NCBI GenBank assembly: GCA_022829145.1 | Contig: CM040741.1 | Coordinates: forward strand, 38,610,534 to 38,674,533 | Source of the DNA: Albula goreensis | Taxonomy: Eukaryota > Chordata > Actinopteri > Albuliformes > Albulidae | DNA: 64,000 bases | Direction: 5' to 3' | In this document: piece after piece, positions 37,869 to 53,279 of the stretch | Numbering within the stretch: position 1 is the first letter of the stretch | How the letters are laid out: every line of letters starts with the position of its first letter | The notes under the pieces: model-generated | Database searches by the model: none | What the model saw: the letters and a program-made list of their open reading frames with translations, nothing else | What the model was told of the DNA's origin: nothing | Made by a program: the position numbers and the translations under genes

Positions 37869-40800
37869 AGAGTGGCTGGCTACATTTATGCAGTCCTCTG
37901 ATTCAGAACTGCTATTCATCCGTACTGCAGACTGGTGTTTCCTCAGTTCAGAAAGAGCCAGAGGAAGAAAACTAATGACTGTTTAATAAATTGTATGTTT
38001 ATACAAATACACTTCCTTTTCAAAGGAGAGATGGCCGGCTTTTCTCCTGCTGCTTCTGGATTTGAAATTTAAATATTTGTGGTTTCTGAGGTGTAGTGTT
38101 TCGTTTCAACATTGAACTTATATCAGCTATACCATTTCACAGCATCCCTGAGCATTTGTCCATATGTAAGAGTGTTTGTGCGTCTACCTAAGTGTATGAG
38201 CTCATGCATGGATGTGTGGAACAAATATCCATTTGTAATGTATGTGTGTGCATATGTGTGTGTATTTTTCATGCCTGCATGTTTTCACCTGTATGTGATT
38301 TTGCCCATGTTTTTAACGCTATCTCAACTAATTGGCCAAAGATTCCTACTTGAAGGGCAAACCTGTGGCAAGACACCCGCTGACACACTATCAAAACGGC
38401 CTTGATACTCTCAGGATAGGTGACAGAGGGGAAAAGGACAAGAATAGACAGAGACCAGCAAGACGAATGGAAAAAAAGATCAAGTCAGACAGGCCACTGA
38501 GCCCAAACCAGAGTTAATTAGGCCTATAATGAATGGGGATTGACTGAAAGGCATGTTATCTCTCGACAACAAGACCAGTGGGGGTGGAGAATACTGAACT
38601 AGGATACCGAGGCCAGATCATAGCTGACAGTGGACTGAACGAATGTCTCTGATCCTTGATGAAACTTAAAAAAGAAATACTATGTGAATCCACGGCAATT
38701 AAGATGGGAATCCGTTCCGTTTGAAGCCGATATCTCCCATAAAAGTGAAGCTATTTCCGGGCTGTACATTCTGAGGTCTAAATTTTTTGTAATCATCCAG
38801 TAATGACATTTTTTTTCATCTTCTCCTTCTTTCTTCAGCTCTTCAAAGACATGCAGATATTTGAGTTTGCACTTTAATAATTGGCATTTATTTTAGTCAT
38901 TTGTCATAAACATTGCAACTGCTCTGCCGTTATCCTCATCAACCTGATTTGCACATGTTCTAACAGTGCATGCTTTTCATTATAGAGATCAAAGGGTGAT
39001 TGAAGAGGGGGTGCAACCCCCAAAACATAGAATCTGTAGTCATTTGATTCACATTTTCTCTATATAAATAGAGATACAATCTAGAGTGTAGAAGCATTTG
39101 ATCTGGCAGCATCAAGCAAACCAAACAAAAACGCAGTATGCTTTATCATGAAGAAAATGAGGCCAGTACTGATATTGCAGTTATGACTTTTTTGTCTGTT
39201 TTCTTTTGTTAACAGAACCTTACCTAAGGACCCCCGATGAGAGGTTTTTGAGGGGTCAGCCACCACTGCTTGTCTTTTATTTTATTTGCATTTGTTCCCT
39301 TTCTCCAAAATATTATTATCAATTCTGTTGTCTTTCGCTGCTGTTTTAATAAAAATAAAGTTTTAATTTATCCCTGTGTGGGCAACAAAGAGCTAACTTG
39401 TTCAAAACTTCTACTTCTGTACTTCAAAAGGAAATACTTTTTGGCAATACTGAATATATATCCCAAGGATAAAAGCAACCTACTTTTATGGCATGCGTTT
39501 TGTGACATTTTATTCTCATCCTACCTTTTAAAACTCTGACAACTGCCAAAAATTCATTGTCCACCATCTTGGGTAAAGCAACAGCAATAGCTGCCCAAAC
39601 GGATGAAAGTTTGAGTGTTTCAGGATATTTAAATTCATTGCTGGATTTGCTTTTACAAGTGCTCAAGCAGATTGTTTTCCTTTCCCTTAATATTACTTCA
39701 GAGACATAACTAAAGGTAATTGGTGACAAAACGTGGTAGTTAGTCTAATGTTGCCTTAATTTCACTAGGCCTAATGCCAGCCTGTGCTTCACCTAAAAAA
39801 GTGTAATTATGGTTTACCATTACATTACAACAATTACTTGCTTCATTACTTTATAAACTACTAATTAACTGGCGCACACATTACCAGAAACACAACCCTT
39901 TAAAAAAGGTTTGGCAATTGTCAAAATTGTTTAATGAATTACTGTTAAGTGTTTAAATTACTGTTTAGTTAGTGAGGTGACATTTTTTCACTGATGATCT
40001 GGATCACATAAGCTGAGGCAGTTTTGCAATTATTTCTTCTTAATTACAAATTGCATTATACCACAGGCGATGTTTGCATGGTCCAAACTGATTTGATGAA
40101 GCCCAATTTACAAAATGAACTACTATCGACTGAGGGTTAGTGGAGCTGTTGTGCTAGTTAGCAAATGAAGTTTTGTTCATTTTATAAAGAGATATGGAAG
40201 AACGAAAGGAGTCAGTAGTTGAGCCAGCGTGCATAATGAATTGATTTAACTGATTTAATTGCTGTTTTCGAAAAGTAAGCTGAGGAACTTCTTCTGGCAC
40301 GAAAATGAGTTTTGATGAAATATAAAAATCGTGTTCTGGATTGACTTTGTCTAGTTTGTACTTCATCAATCACATGCAAATCAGAACAATACACTGGAGC
40401 AAAAAGCCAACATATTTGAAGCAGCACACTTGATTCAGTAATGAAAGGTGCTTTGAGCAACTTGTTCCCTTACGCTTATGTCATGCGGCAAATTGTGTGG
40501 ATCAAAGACAAGCAAACCAGTCCTGAGAGCTCCTCAGACCTCTCGCTACGAACATATTCTCACTGGATTGTGCATCTTTCAACATCATTACCCTTCTGAA
40601 TGCCCTCCAGATTTCCCATCTCTTTCTCTTTCTTACATCGAATCCTTTCTGTGATTCAACACCCCCCCCCCACCCTAACCCAAGGGCCCCAGGTTGGGGG
40701 TTTGATCCTTGCCTGTAAATGTTTGCACAGAATTCAATAAGAACAGTCATCTACAGTTATTCAAGCTGAACATTTCAGAGACCAGAGTCATTCATAGCTG

Positions 40801-41510
40801 AAGTTTGGAATCTCATTCCCTTCTACATGACACAGCTGGGAATGAGGAGCTGAAGGACTTGTCCCAGTAACCACTCTACACTGTATGAAGTCGTATAATA
40901 TAAATCAATCTGACTGGTCACTCAGCACAGTCTAGTACAGAAAGTAACGAGTTCTAGCATTGGAAACATGTCCATGACCAATCTTTTGCTTCCTTCCCCC
41001 TTTTTGTTATAACAGTTTATTGAATTCAACATGGAATATGGATAATTATTTGATGATTTGTATCATTTCATAGAGGATTCATTAGCATCTACCAGGTAAT
41101 AATGATGCTTGTATATTGGGAGGGATCGTTTTCATGATTATATTAGATGTCCCTTTACACACTGAACTATATGAGATACCCTCCATTATAATCACAAGAA
41201 AAATGAGATGAAAGCAATTATCACTGACTAATTAAATAAATAATCTTACTTGGATTGTGCAGGGGATTTGAAGTGATTTTATAAAAGATTTTATGAGTGT
41301 ATTTTACCTGAAAAGACGATATTCGTTTTTGAGTTGACAGTGTGCATTTTATTTGTTTCTTCACAAAGAAGGACAAAGTACATTTAATGGTTTGCCTATC
41401 AGTCTGATATATTAGCCAAGTCTGATATATTAGCAAATATCTATGAGCTTCCATAAGCTATCGTTTTCAGTGACCCTTGTAGAATATATATACATATATA
41501 TCTGTTCGCA
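37869..41510. other. Non-coding stretch, no gene recognised
   Basis: Contains a TG/ATG-rich stretch (38150-38280), a CpG-containing mixed patch (38690-38770), and a C-run (40661-40671) followed by GGGCCCC and GGTTGGGGG words. The frames (101 aa at 39424-39729 minus, 97 aa at 38112-38405) are unrecognised. No transposon ends seen before the MITE copy at 41511. Confidence 0.45.
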
Positions 41511-41579
41511 TCTTCAGTTCGCTGTTACGCATCTCTTGAAGTAGACATGTTTGTCTTGAGCACCTAAACCTATACCTCG
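41511..41579. mobile_element. Second copy of the mariner-like MITE, truncated
   Basis: In the opposite orientation to 19979-20154. GTTACGCATCTCTTGAAGTA and then GACATGTTTGTCTTGAGCA match the reverse complement of about 20010-20055 with five differences. The conserved arm is followed by a shortened, altered end that still finishes in ACCTCG next to TA, like the other copy's right terminus. The distal half of the element is absent. TA-alternating DNA flanks it on both sides (41483-41502 and 41580-41592), as for the intact copy. Confidence 0.75.
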
Positions 41580-44655
<3,076 letters not shown>

Positions 44656-45879
44656 TTGTGTCATTGGGTCTTCATCTTCGGAAGTCAATTGATTCAGATA
44701 AAATCTCCTCAACCAAAAAAAGAAATGATATATGCAAAAACATTACCAGAAAATTATTACAAAAGATGCTGTCAATGTGAGAGTGGCCTGGGAAACCTTC
44801 ACTGGCAGAATCCTCAAATGGACTTCACAACTAAATAGCAAGGTCTCTTCCTAACAAATCAACAACCAAACACCAGTGAAATGAACGACTACCCAACAAG
44901 CAAAACGCGCAGGTGGTAATATCTGCATCCAAATCACTACCAACGTTTAACATATACTGTCCATTTACTTCCCCTGTCCTGTCCTACTCCCGGTCCAGAG
45001 TGCATCTTTTAAATAGACCCTGGGAAAAAGATTGCTACATCACTGATGCAAACAGCATGCCAAAGATGTGTTCCAACCATGTACTCTAAACAGCACTGCT
45101 AAAGATTGAAGCGTTCTACAAAAATGCTTTTTTCAACTGCTGTCTGCCCTCACTAGAATTCTGGCATTAAATGTTTTGATAAAAGTTTTGATAACCCAAT
45201 AATTAACCTAGCTGTACTTCCAAAGGACTGAGTACCTTGTGCAAGGTTAAAGCAGTTTCGTAAGTGCTACAGGAAATATCCTGCTGTATAAATGAGTGAT
45301 ATTCCAATTGAAAGCAATATGCGACAATAAAGGCTGAACGAATGGTCCAATGAAAAATGACCTAATCTCAGCTATTCCACACTCGACCTTGAAAGATGTG
45401 TGGTTCGAAGAGGGCCAGGTAGACAACCAGCTGTTTTCAACAACAATTATGCGGAGTGTTTGTCGTTTCTTGTGTCCGGCCCTGCTAGGTTTGATCATCA
45501 GTGTGGCTTTTTCGTCCCATCGGAATTCAGATTGTCGAGTATCAGGGAAATAAAAGGCAACCCTAGTCTGGTGGAGCTGTAGCCATCTTTTCACTTAAAA
45601 AAAAAATCCATCTGCACTCTCCAGAGAGCGTGAGGCAAGGTGCATGCTCAGAAACAGGTGAGAAAAGAGCAGAAACGTTAAAATGCTCCATCTCTCTCTC
45701 TTTTTTCTCTCGCTGATGCAGTCCTGGAGAACTGTGATTTTAGCACAGTTCCACTCATTCTCATTAATATTAACAAGCAAGAAGACATGGAAAGGGAGGA
45801 TACAGGGATGCAAATGAGCACAAAGGGGTTTTGATAATGATGTAAAGTATATTTACACATCTTTCTATTCACTATTTGT
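44656..45879. other. Non-coding; mixed patch at about 45360-45600
   Basis: The part at 45360-45600 is mixed and CpG-containing, with a 115-aa minus-strand frame (45247-45594) and two overlapping plus-strand frames. None is recognisable. A POU octamer ATGCAAAT lies at 45808-45815. Confidence 0.4.
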
Positions 45880-46270
45880 TACATTACCAGCTGGTGGAGA
45901 GGATTATGGCAAACTTCCCGCCCTGTCCCAATAAAACTGTCATAATTAAGAGCGAATCCCCCACGGCGTTAGGGCAGGTCACCGTGGTGGCCTTGGGAAT
46001 GTTATTATGGCCTGTATGTGGCCTTGTACATCACTGTGACAGGTTAGCTACCGGTCCCTCAGGCACTTCCTGGAGAAGGCCAGCCCCCCCACAATCCCCA
46101 CTGAGCCTTCATTATCACAGTCACAGCTATGAAGGCAACCCTGTAATTACTTCATTAACAATTGAGCTGCACTCACTGCTCACCGAACTCTGACTCCATC
46201 ACACCCCCCAACCCCTTCTCCATCTCTGTAAGCAGAGGGCATGCACGGCGGGTTTAGGGGTGGCCCGGGA
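45880..46270. promoter_or_regulatory. Candidate conserved non-coding element
   Basis: Mixed, non-repetitive sequence with GTAATTA and CATTAACAATTGAG (homeodomain/SOX-like) at 46141-46166 and several CpGs. A 105-aa frame (45876-46193) crosses it without recognisable domains. Texture and motif density suggest an enhancer; conservation is untested. Confidence 0.28.
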
Positions 46271-46799
46271 ACAGCCGAGCACCACATCACAGTGTTCTAA
46301 ACTCCTTCTGGCAGCCTTCATGCCTGATACAGGGGTGGCATTTCCAATCTGCAAAAAAATCTAATTAAAATTAAATTCACTGGATCATCTTTGTTGTCTG
46401 TTTGCATGTTTCATCTTAGCATTGAAATATCCAAATGAGAACCTCTAGAAGACTGGTGGGTGTTTGTACAGAGCAAAGATTGTAAATGTTTTTTTTATTA
46501 ATATTATTATTATATAAATTATAAAGAAATGTTCACCACATCCTACCCATTTGAACTTTTATTTACACGACTTTGGGAAAAAAAAACTTAATTACCAAAT
46601 CCTGGTACATAAGATACTAATTTATCTTTCATCAGATAAACATTACCCTGAAGTGATGTGTTTGTGATATCTATCACGATACAACACTTTGACAATTGTT
46701 TTGACTTGTAAAAAGTGCAACAGGGATGAGACCGTTGACTGCTCTTTAAATGCAGCTCACATCAGAACCATCACATTTTTTAGAGTTTTATAATCATGG
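46271..46799. other. Non-coding stretch, nothing specific seen
   Basis: AT-rich with ATTATTATTA words near 46498-46515 and no frame of note. Confidence 0.5.
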
Positions 46800-47450
46800 G
46801 CAAGTTGCAGCACAGTTCTAATTACAACATCAATTCCTGTTCGGATAATGAACAGGCCCTTGTAAGGCGAGGGTCGTAATCAATGCCGCGTGAACCTGCT
46901 AATCCATACATACCACAGATCGATCACGGTCCGGCTCATGGGCAGGCCCTCTCCGCTAGCTCTGTTCGGATCGCCACTCGAGGTCTTGTCCTTGTCCGTC
47001 TCGGGGCCTCGTCTGCGGCCTGCAGTCAGCTCGAAACGCACACGTGTTTAATGTGCCAGGATGGGAGACTTCTCAGCCTGACAGAGTCCCATCAGCAAGA
47101 TTGTGATGAACTGATTTTGTGGCCAGTAATGAAATGTAAAAAACACATTCAATATTTTATGGAAGCTATTACAGGGGAAGCTGCTGGAGCTGCAAGCAGG
47201 AGAGAGAGAGGGGGCGAAGGGAGGGGGGAGAGGGGAGGGGTTCCTTGGTGCGCAAAATCAAAATTAAAGATCAGAATCTGGTAGAATGGGCAGAAGCACG
47301 TTTCCCATGGGAGGGAATGCCAAGAGGAACAGGGGCAAAGCTTGCGGAGCGGTGGGGTGTGGGGTGTAAGAGACGTGGGAAGGTAGTAATTGAGGGGGTG
47401 AAGGGCATTGATGAGGCTCTAGTGAGAGACGAGGCTGCCAGTCCTTAATG
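46800..47450. promoter_or_regulatory. CpG-rich block, possible enhancer or orphan promoter
   Basis: CpG dinucleotides are dense from about 46865 to 47045, the third such block in the window. CCTGTTCGGATAATGAACAGG (46836-46856) is a near-perfect inverted repeat, and CACGTG (47041-47046) is an E-box. A 133-aa frame (46883-47284) and a 67-aa frame (47245-47448) cross it; the first ends in an Arg/Gly purine tract and is not recognisable. Possible orphan promoter, exon or enhancer. Confidence 0.35.
47210..47240 (+). repeat. G-rich purine tract with G-quadruplex potential
   Basis: At least four runs of three or more G within 31 bases (GGGGG, GGG, GGGGGG, GGGG, GGGG) with loops of one to four bases, preceded by a GA repeat at 47199-47209. 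Confidence 0.75.
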
Positions 47451-50400
47451 TTCAGCCGTGGGAAGCAGGGGGACCATTATCCGAACAGACAAGAGCTAAG
47501 GAGTAAGGACTCCTGTGCTGAGGAGTCTCGCTTCACAAACAGAGCACTACTGTCCTCCACTGGGCTGCTGCAGCACTGACTCCTGCAGGTGAGGACAAAC
47601 ATGCTATACCCTCCAACCCCCCCACCCAACAGAAATGACCATGTGCTCCCTGCAGGAAAGCACTCACCCCCACAGCACTGGGAGAAAATAAAGGCACAGT
47701 GCCGGCATGTATCCATTTCCAGAATGTACTTTTGTAGGGATATGATAAATATGGTCTTACCTTTACGGAGGTATGAAGAAATTACATTAGTATTAGGGGC
47801 TAAGGGGGAAAGAGTCACAGCTAGCTTTGTTCTCTGCCTTCCCCTTTCAAACTGCACTGATGTGTAACCATCATCAGATAATGAATGGAGATGGAGTGTA
47901 TCAAAGTCAGTTATACTCCTAATAAACATATAATTTTTTAACTTAAATATTAAGGTTAGTGGAAATGTTTTTTTTCCTCTCTCCTCTCTCTCCTGTTGTT
48001 ATGGCACAATATTTTCTGTTAAACACATATTCAGTGACCTAAATGACAACGCTGAGGTAAATGCCATAAAATGACTGTTTCTAAATGTTACACATTATTT
48101 GGAAACATGCTGTATTGTATCTACGAACACAGAAATCAGCTTTCCATCTTCAGCAGAGAAGATCAGATTTTTCTCTCATACCTAGGGCACATCAGTCTCC
48201 TAGCAACCACGGTAAGGCACGGGTCTGCTCGAGAGGGGGGAGATCTTGGCATACCGTTCCTTTTCGTGTTGTAAATTTGGTGAAAAGGCTGATTGGAGAA
48301 TTGGTATACACCATCCTCATCATTCTTTAAACATTACAGAGGGTGGTCTTTGGGAGTTTCAGGGATATTGGACAATGAGTGACTTTTATCAAGAGCACTG
48401 TCTTCACTTTAATCTGAATATCTGTATTAGTCTAGGAGTGATCCAGCATTCTTTTCAGCTGCTTATCGAGGTTATATCTACATGCCAGTGTGAGTTAGCG
48501 GTATCATTTATCAAAGCACGCTGCTCTGCCACATGTAGGTATTGCCTTTGTCTTCTTTCAGATTGGTCCCCCTCACAAAGAGTGCAGTTCCTACTTCCTT
48601 AGCACTGAAAAAACACTCACACTGGCATGTGAAAGAAAATTTTGCCATTTCAAATTGACCTTTACATTCTGTGTTGTTCTTGGAAAATACAAAATAAATA
48701 ATAAGCCCGGACATGTATTTTAAAATACTCTGCACTGACGTTTAATTCATATTCAGTTCTTGGGTTGTTGAAAAGGTCCTTTCCCTGTATGTGTATAAGG
48801 CCAAATGTGGATTACTACTGAGTCAAGGATGTACAAGAAAGTCAAAAATCCTCTCAGTTGTCAAAAAACTCCCCATTTCTAAAATGCCACCTTTTCTCTT
48901 TCTGTGAATGTGAAAGCATGTTTGGTGCCCCCTTGTGTCTAATATGTCACATGAATTTTCCAGGAATGTAATCTAAATGCAGAATTGTGAATAGAAAAGC
49001 CAGCTGTAGCATATCAGGGTTGAGCTCCATGGGTATATTTGCATTTATTGACATTTACATGAGGGATACAAAAAATTGCTTTATTTTCCGGCACAAGGAA
49101 TAACAGTACTCATAATTCATCAATCAATGTGCATTGAAATCTTTTGAACTGATTACCTGTATTCTAGTAATTAAACATAAATTTAAAGAGGTAATTAATT
49201 GATACATTTGTGATGCAGACTCCATGGACATCAACTGTACAAATTTTGGAATTTTGATAGCGCCATATCATGTGTAAAATTTATATTTTCATGTAATACA
49301 TATAATACTTTGGCATTATTGTAGGTATATCACTTGGCATATAGCCTGCAAAACAATGGACACTTCACCAAAATATGCATAGGAAATACATATCCAAATG
49401 TTTGGTGATATGTTGACAGCTTTGTGAAAGCTGTATAACATGCTTGACTTGTTTTAAAGTTTTTTTTCTCGTACTAAAATGAAGACAGATGTACAATTAA
49501 TTGCCAAATTAATTTAAAGCGTTCCACTTCATGGAAACCTAATAAACCCCCAAAATAAACAAAATGCAAGATATTGATTTTGAAAAATTGAAGAAAAACA
49601 TTTTAAAATGGTATGTGCGTGAGAGCACTAATCCATTTTTGGTTTAAATTGCATCATCTACTATTCAGGATGTAAAACCTACCGTGACAGTGATGGTAAA
49701 ATATTCAATGCTTTCCTCATTAGCATTCTTAATTTCCATTATCTCTCTGTCTCTTTTCAAAGATAATCATCGACTCTTTGGTTGAGTGTCCAATTTGAGT
49801 TCCCAGATCAAACACAATAACTTCACCCTTCTTTCTGGATAATGAGAGCCTAAGAGACCAAGAGCTCTGTTCAGGGTGAAAAACACACAAGAATAGAGAG
49901 TTGGGTCTCGGTAATACAAGATGCTCTCACATCCCTTCTTGACACTTACCAATATGTGCTCGATTCAAGCTGGCTGACATGTACCAGACACTTTTTCTGT
50001 ATTAACAGAAGTGTTGCAGTATCTATGCTGTTATACAGAGCAACATTGTTGTTGATAAAGGAATAGTTGAAGTGACAGTCTATCATAAAAATCAAGGTTA
50101 TTTGTTCATTTCAAAGAGATTTTATCATAAATGTTTATGTCCGGGGAAAACAGATATCTGCTTTTTGAGAAATGAGGGCTTTTTCTTGGAGTACTCAAAT
50201 ACTGGCCACAAATTCTGTAGAGAAGTGTCATTGTCAGGTCAAAGAGATAAGAAACTAAATATAAAATCTTTATTATCATTATTAGGATGCAGTACCTTCC
50301 TTCAGTTTCTGAATATCATATTCATTGCAAATCCAAGTCTCTTTTTTGTTTTTAAAGGGTAGCTGCACTGTAAATACACAACAAAATATCATATTCCTTA

Positions 50401-51119
50401 CAGCCTCCATGTTAGGTTTCTATACTGAATAGCATCATCAGGTGTTGTAATAACTTAAAAATACAAGCTATAATTATAAAATCCTGAAGCATTTTGGAAA
50501 ATCACTTCAGGCTATACAACTTTCACACAAATGCCCAGAATGCATTTTTCCATGCCTCTCTGTGTGGATTATAGCAATTTGTGTTTTTATTACTGTTTAA
50601 TTGAAACTCTCATGATCACTTAAACACATACAGGGGTTACCATAATAATGGTTACTGTAGCCTCATTTATCAGAGATACAGGAAAAGAATTCCATGTTTC
50701 AAGAGGAACAGTATCAAAAATGATGTCATATGAGATGTGCCATATCATATGTCAAATTATAAAATCCTGCCTCAGGAAAAAAGAGCAGGGGTAGCATGTC
50801 GTAACTTATCAACATTGCTGGATGGATGCTACAGAATAGTGGTGAAAGCATACAAAACAACTGCCCTCGAAATGACTGCATTGCTGAGACTACATCCCTG
50901 TGACATCATCCTTAAAAAGTTAAACATTGTGAGCTTGTGATTATAAGCATATATTCATTGTAAACAAAATAATAAGTCTTTTATAATCATGAGTAATCCT
51001 GTTTATTCATCACTCAGATTGCTCGGATCAGCCTTCCAGATGAACTACGACCTTGCGTAGGGATCAGGAATTCAGGCAATGGTTGCAAAAATCAAAATGT
51101 CTCAAAAAACTGCCAGAGT
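47451..51119. other. Non-coding stretch, no gene recognised
   Basis: About 3.7 kb. A 150-aa minus-strand frame (47477-47929) is the longest here; it is rich in Ser/Cys, has no recognisable domain and is opposed by a 92-aa frame (47589-47867). Frames of 118 aa (48246-48602) and 96 aa (50072-50362) are also unrecognised. CCTGAAG (50483) and CTTCAGG (50505) form a small inverted repeat. No transposon ends seen. Confidence 0.45.
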
Positions 51120-51261
51120 CATTTACTAATGTTAACAAACACATTAGCAAGTCATATACCATGGTTAATAAACACTTCCAATGGTTATAACAAATGTTTA
51201 TAAACTACACATTAATGTGTTTATAAGCTGTTTTTTGCATTACCCAATCTAAAGTGTTACC
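51120..51261. mobile_element. Remnant of a GGTAACACTTTA-ended DNA transposon
   Basis: Internal words (ACTAATGTTAACAAAC, GGTTAATAAACAC, ATGTTTATAAAC) and the end CTAAAGTGTTACC (51249-51261) match the 3' side of a non-autonomous DNA transposon group common in teleosts, whose ends read GGTAACACTTTA. The matching left end of this copy is not found. A second end in the opposite sense, GGTAACACTTTG, lies 49 bases on at 51311-51322 and may start another broken copy. Confidence 0.55.
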
Positions 51262-51887
51262 AAAAATTGTTATGTACAGAACAACATTTTAACTTTGAGA
51301 CATTATAAGAGGTAACACTTTGAAAATGTGAAACCCAAGAGCCCCTTGTTTAATTTCTGCCGTGCAATTCATTGTGTCGTCTGTCCCATGACACCCTCGC
51401 CTTGTCATCACATTTCACATTGCATATTCTCGGTGTCTCCTTTAACGAGCTCCTGACACATATTTCCTTGAACTGCTGCTCTAGATGTGAGATACAGTAC
51501 AGGGAACAGAAAACAAAAGATCAAAACAAAGCCAGGGGAAAAAAAGCCATCCATTGCTGCCTCAGCAAAATCACACACCATCTACTGCAAATTATTTACA
51601 TAGTAATAAAGGTGAAATTGGAATTTTTTTTCTCTATATTATGTCAAATAAAAGAAGATGAACGATCATGTCAAGGAATGCTTCAGCAGGGGAACCCAAA
51701 TGCTTAAATCTCTATTCGTTACATGCATCAGTCCCACCACATTCCATTCAGCTGGAGACAACGGTAGTCTAGACATGCTCTTCACTTCAGTCAGCATTTA
51801 GCTGTTCACAGACATTGCTGAATAAGAAAATCTTATATAACAAAGCTCTCATCTTTCATGTGTTTCTGTAACATGGTGGTGTATCAA
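51262..51887. other. Non-coding stretch with an isolated transposon end
   Basis: Contains the GGTAACACTTTG end at 51311-51322 but no recognisable body after it. A 111-aa frame (51372-51707) is unrecognised. Confidence 0.4.
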
Positions 51888-51905
51888 TTTTTTTTTTTTT
51901 TTTTT
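51888..51905. repeat. Poly(T) run
   Basis: Eighteen consecutive T followed by GGGCGGGG. No SINE body adjoins it on the expected side. Confidence 0.9.
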
Positions 51906-52039
51906 GGGCGGGGAATCTGTGGGCATTTAAAATGGATGTTGTGGACAGCTGAATTTTACAGATCAATGTGTATGCTATGCATATCCTTAGCACATGATTT
52001 GATCATGTGACCTTTTCATTCAAGCATAACTTTCTCAAT

Positions 52040-52166
52040 GGGCTGGTTTCCTTGACGTTGGTTACACCTAGTCTTACACCTAGTCTTTTTTTTTTTCAGT
52101 GAAGATCTTCATTGATGATTCATTTTAGGCTAAGACTCGGTTTAACCCATGTCTGGGAAGCCGGCC
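52040..52166. mobile_element. Palindromic MITE (GGGCTGGTTTCC ends)
   Basis: Left end GGGCTGGTTTCC at 52040; the right end's reverse complement is GGCCGGCTTCCCAGACA at 52166. Both arms continue inward with GGTTA(C/A)ACC(T/G)AGTCTTA, so the whole element is a long imperfect inverted repeat around a TTTTTTCAGTGAAGATCTTC centre. This is the layout of a widespread fish palindromic repeat that I recall with GGAAACCGGCCC ends. A 13-bp piece (TTACACCTAGTC unit) is duplicated in the left arm (about 52062-52086). No coding capacity. Confidence 0.7.
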
Positions 52167-53279
52167 TTGGATTTCCAGCCAGTTTGACTCAATACTGAAA
52201 ATAACATATCCAAAACTAAACAGGAACAAGAATCAATTAAAGAATCAATTAAAGAAATCGGTTCCTCAGAATCTCTGTATCTGACAAAGGTATAGGTGAG
52301 TCATTTTGTCTCATTTTTAAAGCACTTTGAAATCTGTAAAGGGGTTACATAAATGCAATTAATTTTCATATGCACAACTTATTATATACATTGCATACTA
52401 TGCTCATTGCTGCAAATGTATTATCATGAAATTTCCACTGAATTTTAAACTTCAAATAGTCAGTTTTAGTATTAGTATTTGTTCTATTTGAATCCAAACG
52501 GTCTCCTTTGCTGCAATCAAATATATGTTTTCAAGAATTTAGACCTATTCAAATGAGCTTTACTGGCATGACCATACACCAGCATAGTATTGCCAAAACA
52601 ATATTTTCCATAAACTGTAAAAATATGAGAAATATGAACTTATATACACATACATACACATGTACATCACAAAAAAGACCTATCATGATGTTACATATTC
52701 TATATCTGGAACATATTGTTGTTCCAATTCTTTTGTCCTTAGCTTGAATTTTCACACTATTTCTTGTATATAAATGGATACAGTAAGCATATGAGAGACT
52801 TTTGATACAAATTGCAAGCTCTAGTTTTATTATATCAGACAATTGGGTTAAACTTAAATTTTCATTGCCACTGACGTGCTATTACGTAATTTTGTCCTGT
52901 TTTCTGTGTTGTTTGTGTGGATGATAAACTACCTCATTCCTTTCTCATGAAATAATTCAAGGTATTGTTAAAGTTATGTATTAGCAAATGTATTGCTGAC
53001 TTATTAAATGTATCCATCACTTGGACTGATATGAAAACCATTTGGCCCAACTAACACATTTTATATGTTCAAGAACTTACAGCCCTCATTATTCCACTCA
53101 CTGTCGAACATCATGACATTTGCACAATGACAGGATGACTGTATCTCTGAATTTCACCCCTTGACAGAAAACGGACAGCTTGCCTCTCAATGAATCTCCA
53201 TCTGTGATTGGCTCGAGAGTCGTGATGCAGAAGGGATTGTTGGGAAAGTAGTATAATCTTCTGTTTTGACAGTGTTTGT
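52167..53279. other. Non-coding stretch, nothing specific seen
   Basis: AT-rich; an AAGAATCAATTA unit is tandemly duplicated at about 52228-52252. Frames of 79 aa (52508-52747) and 97 aa (52549-52842 minus) overlap on opposite strands and are unrecognised. Confidence 0.5.

Noticed and set aside
11700-38960. CATCAACCTGATTT shared at about 11705 and 38937
   Set aside because: A 14-base match without flanking similarity can arise by chance in 64 kb of AT-rich sequence.
40660-40712. GGGTTTGATCC as a possible SINE B box
   Set aside because: No A box at the right distance and no SINE body or tail around it; sits in a C/G-homopolymer-rich patch.
46883-47284. 133-aa frame in a CpG-rich block
   Set aside because: The C-terminal part is a translated purine tract; no family resemblance.
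47477-47929. 150-aa minus-strand open frame
   Set aside because: No recognisable domain, opposed by a 92-aa frame on the other strand, and within chance length for 64 kb.
48209-48220. TAAGGCACG word resembling the start of miR-124
   Set aside because: The following bases (GGTCTGCTC) do not match the mature miRNA, and no complementary hairpin arm is apparent.
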